Of a stretch of DNA of 64,000 bases, positions 58,340 to 64,000 are shown in pieces; the first letter of the stretch is position 1, and every line of letters begins with the position of its first letter. The position numbers and the translations under genes are program-made. The stretch is from CAVOGJ01 sp963700865 (GTDB lineage Bacteria; Planctomycetota; Planctomycetia; Pirellulales; Pirellulaceae). The notes under the pieces were generated by a model that did no database searches, was not told where the DNA came from, and saw only the letters and a program-made list of their open reading frames with translations. The stretch covers positions 1,240,001-1,304,000 of the forward strand of contig CAVOZC010000018.1 of the NCBI GenBank assembly GCA_963700865.1, given 5' to 3'.

Positions 58340-58552
58340 ATGATCACCTCCGAACTGAGAGAGATGAGCGACGAGCAATTGCAGGATACGTTGAAAGACA
58401 CGTGCGAGTCGTTCTTCAGGTTGAAGATGCAGGCGCAGACCGAGCGGTTGGATGCACCGAGCGAGTTGCGGAGGCATCGGCGGTTGATTGCTCGTATCAA
58501 GACGGTGCAGCGGGAGCGGGAGATCAAGACGGAACAGCAGGTGGTCGCCTAG
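58340..58552 (+). CDS. rpmC: 50S ribosomal protein L29
   Basis: 70 aa from ATG 58340; upstream codons in frame are not L29-like. MITSELREMSDEQLQDTLKD and LRRHRRLIARIKTVQRERE match the two-helix L29. L29 sits near the exit tunnel where signal recognition particle docks. Confidence 0.93.
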   Translation: MITSELREMSDEQLQDTLKDTCESFFRLKMQAQTERLDAPSELRRHRRLIARIKTVQREREIKTEQQVVA

Positions 58553-58640
58553 GTGGCAGCCGCCGCGTTGGCACGAGACATGGCCCGGCGGCCGGCGCCC
58601 CGGATTCAAAACGATCGGTAACGGTAAGAGTAAACAGGTT

Positions 58641-58955
58641 ATGCCCAAGAAAATCGCAGTCGGTGTGGTGACCAAGGATAAGACGTCGAAGACGCGTCGC
58701 GTCGAGATCCCACGCCTGGTCCGACATCCGAAGTACGGTAAGTTCATCCGCCGCAAGACGGTCTGTTACGTCCACGACGAGAATGAGGAGTCGGGGGTCG
58801 GGGATACGGTGGAGATTATCGAGTCGATACCGCGTTCCAAGACCAAGCGATGGGAACTGATCCGGGTGATCGAAAAGAGTCGCCTCGTCGACCTGGTGGC
58901 CTTGCGGTCCGCCGCGAAGGAAGGCAACAAGGGTGAGGGTAAGGGTGAGGAATAG
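58641..58955 (+). CDS. rpsQ: 30S ribosomal protein S17
   Basis: 104 aa from ATG 58641. MPKKIAVGVVTKDKTSKTRR and GDTVEIIESIPRSKTKRWEL are S17. A C-terminal tail of about 20 residues (AAKEGNKGEGKGEE) extends beyond the usual length. Confidence 0.94.
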   Translation: MPKKIAVGVVTKDKTSKTRRVEIPRLVRHPKYGKFIRRKTVCYVHDENEESGVGDTVEIIESIPRSKTKRWELIRVIEKSRLVDLVALRSAAKEGNKGEGKGEE

Positions 58956-59013
58956 GCCCGGCGGTCCGATCCGCGGATTGGCTGCCCATTGGAGATAAGC
59001 GAGTCGTTCAGTC

Positions 59014-59381
59014 ATGATTCAACAAGAAACAAGACTTGCCGTGGCCGATAACACGGGCGCAAAGAAGTCATGTGCATTAAGGTGCTTGGCGGCTCGCGTC
59101 GGCGATTTGCCGGGCTTGGCGATATCATCGTGTGCAGTGTGAAGAGTGTCATCGCCGGCAGCGAAGTGAAGAAAAAGTCAGTCGTCAAGGCCGTGATTGT
59201 GCGTTGCAAACAGAATACGCGGCGAGCCGACGGTAGTTACATCCGTTTCGACAGCAATGCGGTGGTGTTGATTGATAACGACCGGAATCCCAGGGGCACT
59301 CGCATCTTCGGTGCCGTGGCTCGTGAATTGCGCGAGCGACGTTTCATGAAGATTGTCAGCCTGGCTAGTGAGGTGGTGTGA
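59014..59381 (+). CDS. rplN: 50S ribosomal protein L14 (frameshifted)
   Basis: ATG 59014 opens MIQQETRLAVADNTGAK; the rest (VMCIKVLGGSRRRFAGLGDI, IDNDRNPRGTRIFGAVAREL) is in frame 59070-59381. One G missing near 59061-59066 restores AKEVMCIKV and exactly 122 aa, the normal L14 length. The stop TGA overlaps the rplX ATG (TGATG). Confidence 0.93.
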
Positions 59382-59728
59382 TGAAGATCAAGGTCGATGA
59401 CATCGTGCAAGTGATTACTGGCAACGACCGTGGCGCTCAGGGCAAGGTCCTGACGGTGAATCACCAGACCGGTAAGGTCGTTGTCGAGGGGGTGAATCGC
59501 GTGTACAAGCACATGCGAAAGAGCAATCGCAATCCTCAAGGCGGTCGGCTGTCGAAGGAAATGCCGCTTGAGGCTTCCAATGTGATGGTCATTTGCCCGA
59601 AATGCGGCAAACCTGCCCGGGTCGGATTGCGATATGCCAAGGACGGCACCAAGGAGCGGATTTGTCGGAAATGTAGCGGCTCGTTTGGGGATATCTCGCC
59701 GCCCCGCAAGGCCTATGCCAAGTCGTAG
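59381..59728 (+). CDS. rplX: 50S ribosomal protein L24
   Basis: 115 aa. MKIKVDDIVQVITGNDRGAQ then GKVLTVN is the KOW motif; VEGVNRVYKHMRKSNRNPQG and PLEASNVMVICPKCGKPARV follow. Two CxxC pairs (CPKCG and CRKC) give a zinc-binding version of L24. Confidence 0.95.
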   Translation: MKIKVDDIVQVITGNDRGAQGKVLTVNHQTGKVVVEGVNRVYKHMRKSNRNPQGGRLSKEMPLEASNVMVICPKCGKPARVGLRYAKDGTKERICRKCSGSFGDISPPRKAYAKS

Positions 59729-59761
59729 TTCGTGGAAAGTGATGGCACAAAAGGGTAGGTG

Positions 59762-60367
59762 ATGGCAAAGACCGCAACAAAGACCGCTACGGCGGCCGTG
59801 AAACCGCGACTGCAGTTGAAGTACGAAGAGGAGATCTTGCCCGCGCTGGCGACCAGTCTCGGCCGCTCGAATCGACATTCGTTGCCCCGCCTGGCGAAGA
59901 TCGTGGTCAACATGGGCGTTGGCAGTGCGACCAGTGAGAAGAAACACATCGAGGATGCGACGGCGGCGCTGGCACAGATCAGCGGTCAGAAGCCCATTGT
60001 GACGCGCGCCCGCAAGTCGATCGCCGGCTTCCGGCTTCGCGAAGAAATGCCGATCGGTTGCAAGGTGACCCTTCGCAAGCAGCGGATGTATGAGTTTTTT
60101 GATCGGTTGGTTTCGATTGCGCTCCCCCGCGTCCGCGACTTTCGCGGGCTCAGCCCCACCGGGTTCGACCGCCGCGGCAACTATAGTATGGGTCTGACGG
60201 AGCAACTCGTCTTTCCCGAATTGAATCCAGACAAATTCCTCCGCGTGCAGGGCATGAATATTACGTTCGTGACCAGCACCAATTCGGATGACGAAGCCCG
60301 CGAAATGTTGCGGATGTTCGGCATGCCGTTCAAGCAAGACGACAATAAGGGAGCGGGAGCCGCCTGA
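59762..60367 (+). CDS. rplE: 50S ribosomal protein L5
   Basis: 201 aa from ATG 59762, directly after a GTG at 59759. PRLAKIVVNMGVGSATSEKK, GQKPIVTRARKSIAGFRLRE and LPRVRDFRGLSPTGFDRRGN are the 5S rRNA-binding L5 blocks. It carries a short extra Ala/Lys/Thr N-terminus. Confidence 0.96.
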   Translation: MAKTATKTATAAVKPRLQLKYEEEILPALATSLGRSNRHSLPRLAKIVVNMGVGSATSEKKHIEDATAALAQISGQKPIVTRARKSIAGFRLREEMPIGCKVTLRKQRMYEFFDRLVSIALPRVRDFRGLSPTGFDRRGNYSMGLTEQLVFPELNPDKFLRVQGMNITFVTSTNSDDEAREMLRMFGMPFKQDDNKGAGAA

Positions 60368-60438
60368 GGAAGTGGCTCGACGTTTTCGCTCCGGACCTGT
60401 TTTTACACATCACGCGACTTACGTTTTAGGAATCCAAC

Positions 60439-60624
60439 GTGGCAAGCAAATCGAAGATTGCCAAAGCCGCTCGCGAGCCGAAGTTCACGTCTCGCCTTGA
60501 GCGGCGCTGCGGACTCTGTGGGCGTCCACGAGCCGTTTATCGCAAGTTCGGCATTTGCCGGATCTGTTTTCGCAAATTAGCTGATCAGGGACTGATTCCT
60601 GGTGTCCGCAAGGCAAGTTGGTAG
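60439..60624 (+). CDS. rpsN: 30S ribosomal protein S14, zinc type
   Basis: 61 aa from GTG 60439. RRCGLCGRPRAVYRKFGICR then ICFRKLADQGLIPGVRKASW has four zinc cysteines (CxxC twice), the short type Z form. Confidence 0.96.
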   Translation: MASKSKIAKAAREPKFTSRLERRCGLCGRPRAVYRKFGICRICFRKLADQGLIPGVRKASW

Positions 60625-60636
60625 GGCCCCCTAACT

Positions 60637-61032
60637 ATGATGACCGACCCGATTGCCGACATGTTGACTCGCATCCGAAATGCCGTGCGCATTGAACGCC
60701 CGGTGGTCGAGATGCCCACTTCCAAGGTGAAGAAGGGTGTCGCGGATGTGTTGAAGCGTGAAGGCTATATATGGGACTGGAGTGAAGTCGAAGAGCAACC
60801 CGTCAAGAAGCTCCAGATCGAGCTGAAATACGGTCCCAACGGTGAACGCTTGATCCGCCATATCAAACGAGTCAGCACGCCCGGACGCAGGGTTTACAGC
60901 CGTGCTCGCGACCTGCGACCGATCCTGCAAGGCTTGGGGATCAGTGTGGTCAGCACCAGCCGCGGAGTGGTGAGTGATCGCGAGGCGCGACAAAGGAACC
61001 TGGGCGGCGAAGTGTTGTGTCAGATTTGGTAG
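60637..61032 (+). CDS. rpsH: 30S ribosomal protein S8
   Basis: 131 aa. MMTDPIADMLTRIRNAVRIE, RVSTPGRRVYSRARDLRPIL and GISVVSTSRGVVSDREARQR plus GGEVLCQIW at the end are S8 hallmarks. S8 binds 16S helix 21. In E. coli it also represses the spc operon. Confidence 0.97.
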   Translation: MMTDPIADMLTRIRNAVRIERPVVEMPTSKVKKGVADVLKREGYIWDWSEVEEQPVKKLQIELKYGPNGERLIRHIKRVSTPGRRVYSRARDLRPILQGLGISVVSTSRGVVSDREARQRNLGGEVLCQIW

Positions 61033-61091
61033 CCGGCAGCCGCGGGCCCGTCCGCCCGCGGACCGACTCATGATTTGGAAAGAACCCCACG

Positions 61092-61634
61092 ATGTCACGT
61101 ATTGGTAAAAAGCCCGTAGCGATTCCCGCTGGCGTCAAGGTCCAGGTGGACGGCCGTCGGGTGAACGTGGAAGGCAAGTTAGGCAAACTCAGTTGCGATT
61201 TTCGTCCCGAGGTCGAGGTGGCTCTGGATGAAGCTGCCAAGCAGGTCGTCGTGACCCGCCACGATGATACGCGTGAAGCCCGTTCTTACCACGGACTCAC
61301 TCGCTCGCTGATTGCGAATATGGTCGATGGCGTCTCGCAGGGCTATGAAAAGCGGCTGGAAATCGTCGGCGTGGGCTATGTGGCTCAGGTTCAGAACAAT
61401 CAATTGCAGATGCGGGTCGGCTATGCGAATGAGATTCGCAAACCGATTCCGGCTGGCCTGGAAGTGATTTGTCCTGACACCACCCATGTCATTGTGAAAG
61501 GGTGTGACAAGCAGCTTGTGGGTCAGTTCGCGGCTGAGGTTCGCGCCGCGAGGAAGCCCGAGCCGTACAAGGGCAAGGGTGTCCGCTACCAGGGTGAACA
61601 AGTCAAGATCAAGCCGGGCAAGACGGCTCAGTAA
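61092..61634 (+). CDS. rplF: 50S ribosomal protein L6
   Basis: 180 aa. MSRIGKKPVAIPAGVKVQVD at the start and EPYKGKGVRYQGEQVKIKPG at the end frame two L6 repeats. Intact. Confidence 0.97.
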   Translation: MSRIGKKPVAIPAGVKVQVDGRRVNVEGKLGKLSCDFRPEVEVALDEAAKQVVVTRHDDTREARSYHGLTRSLIANMVDGVSQGYEKRLEIVGVGYVAQVQNNQLQMRVGYANEIRKPIPAGLEVICPDTTHVIVKGCDKQLVGQFAAEVRAARKPEPYKGKGVRYQGEQVKIKPGKTAQ

Positions 61635-61682
61635 CTTGCCGTCAACACGGCGTGCCTACGAACTACACAAGGGTCGTAACGG

Positions 61683-62051
61683 ATGGTTTCGCAAGTCAAA
61701 CTACTGAACAAACAAAAGCAGCGCCGCGTCTATCGGGTGCGGAAGCGGCTACATGGCACCGCGGAACGACCACGGTTGACAGTCCGTCGCTCACACAAAC
61801 ATATCTATTGCCAATTGATCGATGACGATGCGGGCAAGACGTTGGCCTCGGCCAGTACGCGTGACCGAGGTCTGCGGAGTAATAAGTACGCCGGTAATGT
61901 TACGGCGGCGACGGCGATCGGTAAGGCGCTCGCCGAACGGGCGTTGGCCGAAGGCATTTCCAAAGCGTGTTTTGATCGGGGACTTTATCAGTACCACGGA
62001 CGAGTCCAGGCCGTGGCCGAAGCTGCCCGTGAGGCTGGATTGGAGCTGTAG
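61683..62051 (+). CDS. rplR: 50S ribosomal protein L18
   Basis: 122 aa. RVRKRLHGTAERPRLTVRRS, HIYCQLIDDDAGKTLASAST and FDRGLYQYHGRVQAVAEAAR are the 5S rRNA-binding L18 blocks. Intact. Confidence 0.96.
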   Translation: MVSQVKLLNKQKQRRVYRVRKRLHGTAERPRLTVRRSHKHIYCQLIDDDAGKTLASASTRDRGLRSNKYAGNVTAATAIGKALAERALAEGISKACFDRGLYQYHGRVQAVAEAAREAGLEL

Positions 62052-62132
62052 TGCGGCTCGCATTCCCCAGATGTGTGCCCTCGCGGGCACGCGGGAACGA
62101 CGAGTGACCGAGACGGCAGGAGAAGATGACCA

Positions 62133-62639
62133 GTGGCGAAACGTTCCAAGAAAAATGATGATCGGCCCACGCAGGGCGAACTGATTGACAAAGTGGTGAA
62201 AATCAAGCGTTGCGCGGCCGTGGTGAAGGGTGGCCGTCGTTTCAGCTTTGCCGCCATGGTGGTCGTCGGTAACGGCAAGGGTCGAGTCGGCTGGGGATAT
62301 GGCAAAGCCAACGAGGTCCCGCCGAGCGTGGAAAAGGCGGTCAAGGCGGCCCAACGCAATATGACTGAGGTCTCCTTGGTGGAGGGTTCCATTCCCCATA
62401 TCGTCAAGGGTCGCTATGGGGCCGCTAAAGTGATTCTGGCTCCCGCCGGACCGGGTACCGGCGTCAAGGCGGGCGACGCGGTGCGGTCGGTGTGCGAGGC
62501 GGCGGGTATTCAGAACATCCTCACCAAGAGCTACGGCACGGCCAATCCGGTCACGCTCGTGAAAGCCACGATTAACGCGCTGGAACAAATGCGCACGCAA
62601 CAAGATATCGAACGACTGCGGGGAGTCTCCCTATCATGA
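62133..62639 (+). CDS. rpsE: 30S ribosomal protein S5
   Basis: 168 aa from GTG 62133. RCAAVVKGGRRFSFAAMVVV, GNGKGRVGWGYGKANEVPPS and APAGPGTGVKAGDAVRSVCE are S5. Its stop overlaps the rplO start (ATGA). There is no rpmD gene between it and rplO, unlike in E. coli. Confidence 0.97.
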   Translation: MAKRSKKNDDRPTQGELIDKVVKIKRCAAVVKGGRRFSFAAMVVVGNGKGRVGWGYGKANEVPPSVEKAVKAAQRNMTEVSLVEGSIPHIVKGRYGAAKVILAPAGPGTGVKAGDAVRSVCEAAGIQNILTKSYGTANPVTLVKATINALEQMRTQQDIERLRGVSLS

Positions 62640-63145
62640 TGCTTGATGATGTCCATGTGGGAATTCATAAGTTCAAGAAGAAGCGTCGCATCGGACGCGG
62701 TCCCGGCTCGGGCCGTGGCAAGACGTCCAGCCGAGGCCACAAGGGACAAAAGTCCCGCGCGGGCTGGTCGGGGCATCCCACCTTCCAAGGCGGATCGATG
62801 CCCATGGTGCGGCGGGTGCCCAAGCGTGGCTTCAACAACAAGTGGGCGCTGCAGGTGGCCATCATCAATACCGGCGACCTGGAGGCGCTGTTCGACAATG
62901 GAGCGGAAATTTCCCCCGAGATCTTGCGGGAACAGGCGCTCGTCAAGCACCGTTACGATTTGCTGAAGGTCTTGGGGAACGGTCCGCTTACCAAGAAGTT
63001 CACGGTATCGGCGCATCGCTTCAGCAAGTCGGCTGTCGAACATATCGAAAAGGCCGGTGGGAAGGCGATTGTGCTGCCCGGAAGGACGCCCGTCGCCGAA
63101 AAGTCGGAAGCACGGAAGGGTAAGTCACGTAGCCAGAAGAAATAG
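62636..63145 (+). CDS. rplO: 50S ribosomal protein L15
   Basis: 169 aa. RRIGRGPGSGRGKTSSRGHK, RAGWSGHPTFQGGSMPMVRR and PKRGFNNKW are L15. The C-terminus is a basic low-complexity tail (KSEARKGKSRSQKK). ATGA overlap with rpsE implies coupled translation. Confidence 0.96.
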   Translation: MMLDDVHVGIHKFKKKRRIGRGPGSGRGKTSSRGHKGQKSRAGWSGHPTFQGGSMPMVRRVPKRGFNNKWALQVAIINTGDLEALFDNGAEISPEILREQALVKHRYDLLKVLGNGPLTKKFTVSAHRFSKSAVEHIEKAGGKAIVLPGRTPVAEKSEARKGKSRSQKK

Positions 63146-63227
63146 TCCAGCGGGCTGACGAACTTCCCCCGGAACGGCCACCCCGCTGCTTCCGGAGCGG
63201 TCATTCGGCTCACGACGGAGCGAAGTC

Positions 63228-64000
63228 ATGTGGGAAAAAATCCGCGTTACGTTTACGATTCCCGAGCTGCGTAACAAAATTCTGCTGACCTTGTTCCTGC
63301 TGGCAATCTATCGGATCGGTTGGCACATTCCGTTGCCCCTGATTGACCAGACTCAGACCCCCGGTTCCGGCTCGAGCAGCGGCCTGGGCAAGATGGTGGA
63401 AATGGCAGCCGTCTTCAGCGCCAGCAATCTCAGCCAGGCCACGATCTTCGGCCTGGGGATCATGCCCTATATTTCGGCATCCATTATTTTTCAATTGCTG
63501 GGCAGCGTCTGGAAACCCATCGAAGAACTGCAGAAAGAGGGTGAGGCGGGCCGCAAGAAGATTAACGAGTACACGCGGTATGCGACGGTGATCCTCTGTC
63601 TCTTTCAAAGCTGGGCTTACGTCCGCTTCTTTATCATGGGGCAGGGCAAGGTGGCCGAGGGGTTCCGGGTCGTGGTGGATGACCCCACGTCGCTGGGGAT
63701 TGGTTGGCAAGCGGTAGCGGTGCTTACAATGACCTGCGGTACGATTTTTCTGATGTGGTTGGGAGAGCAGATCGACGAATTCGGCATTGGCAACGGGATC
63801 AGCCTGCTGATCATGGCGGGCATTCTGGCTCGGATGCCGGCCGCCGGCTACCAATTGCTCCGCGACAATACGTTCCGGCTGACGGGTTCCGTCGGCTCGG
63901 GAGAAAGCGGGATCGAAACCCTGATCATTCTGGTGCTACTCTTTGTGGCCGTCGTGGTGGGGGTCGTATTTATCACACTCGGCCAGCGTCGGATCCCCAC
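63228..64000 (+). CDS. secY: SecY preprotein translocase channel subunit, 3'-truncated
   Basis: First 257 residues; cut by the window end. ATG 63228 starts MWEKIRVTFTIPELRNKILL. Transmembrane helices and the TM2b signature FGLGIMPYISASIIFQLLGS, then LQKEGEAGRKKINEYTRYAT and EFGIGNGISLLIMAGILARM, are typical SecY. SecY forms the protein-conducting channel with SecE and SecG. It follows rplO by 82 bp, as in most spc operons. Confidence 0.96.
   Translation, partial: MWEKIRVTFTIPELRNKILLTLFLLAIYRIGWHIPLPLIDQTQTPGSGSSSGLGKMVEMAAVFSASNLSQATIFGLGIMPYISASIIFQLLGSVWKPIEELQKEGEAGRKKINEYTRYATVILCLFQSWAYVRFFIMGQGKVAEGFRVVVDDPTSLGIGWQAVAVLTMTCGTIFLMWLGEQIDEFGIGNGISLLIMAGILARMPAAGYQLLRDNTFRLTGSVGSGESGIETLIILVLLFVAVVVGVVFITLGQRRIP

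Overview
The window looks like a chromosome segment of a Planctomycete, most likely order Pirellulales. Lineage markers visible in the sequence are the Chlamydiae/Planctomycetes/Verrucomicrobia small basic protein (35.9 kb), a Minf_1886-type protein, a TIGR03009-type protein, a DUF6677-type membrane protein, an LEPR-like secretion motif, and several secreted proteins ending in dockerin-like calcium repeats plus a PEP-CTERM sorting tail. No database search was run; family names rest on recognised motifs.

Layout. 0-10.8 kb: end of a tryptophanase-type lyase, a secreted nuclease/phosphatase-fold protein with dockerin and PEP-CTERM, a two-domain TlpA-like lipoprotein, a parvulin isomerase, an e(P4)-like acid phosphatase lipoprotein, a second nuclease/phosphatase-fold lipoprotein and a gingipain-type (C25) peptidase. 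11-15.7 kb: a DUF6677-type membrane protein, a 67-aa membrane protein and a TrkA-TrkH potassium uptake pair whose TrkH carries an unusual insert. 15.7-24.0 kb: envelope and hypothetical proteins, including a membrane coiled-coil protein with DnaJ-like cysteine motifs and a DUF4129 protein. 24.0-27.6 kb: a gene-poor, repeat-rich scar bounded by two almost identical 136-bp direct repeats. It holds a tyrosine-recombinase relic, an RHS-core relic, REP-like hairpins and one truncated hypothetical gene. 27.6-36.5 kb: metallo-beta-lactamase-fold hydrolase, DPP-IV-type peptidase, MoxR/DUF58 pair, a paralogue of the first dockerin nuclease, small basic protein and thioredoxin. 36.6-47.2 kb: RicT/PSP1 and Minf_1886 cluster, M14-like deacylase, an RNase HII-like protein, SufE/SufS, a DsbA-fold dockerin protein, a putative methyltransferase, a UbiD-type decarboxylase and a LOG protein. 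47.3-51.2 kb: coiled-coil protein, di-haem peroxidase with dockerin tail, and a small PEP-CTERM protein. 51.9-64 kb: panB, then the S10-spc ribosomal cluster (rpsJ through rplO, no rpmD) running into secY, which is cut by the window end.

A dominant technical feature is that at least fifteen genes are broken by single-base indels although both halves match one continuous protein. Four of them (rplC, rplD, rplW, rplN) encode ribosomal proteins expected to be essential. The simplest reading is residual assembly or sequencing error rather than gene decay, so these genes are annotated here as single CDS with the break stated.

How genes work together: the S10-spc genes form one long co-directional unit; TrkA regulates TrkH; SufE feeds SufS in Fe-S assembly; MoxR acts with DUF58; and the PEP-CTERM/dockerin proteins form a shared class of exported proteins probably sorted by an exosortase encoded elsewhere.
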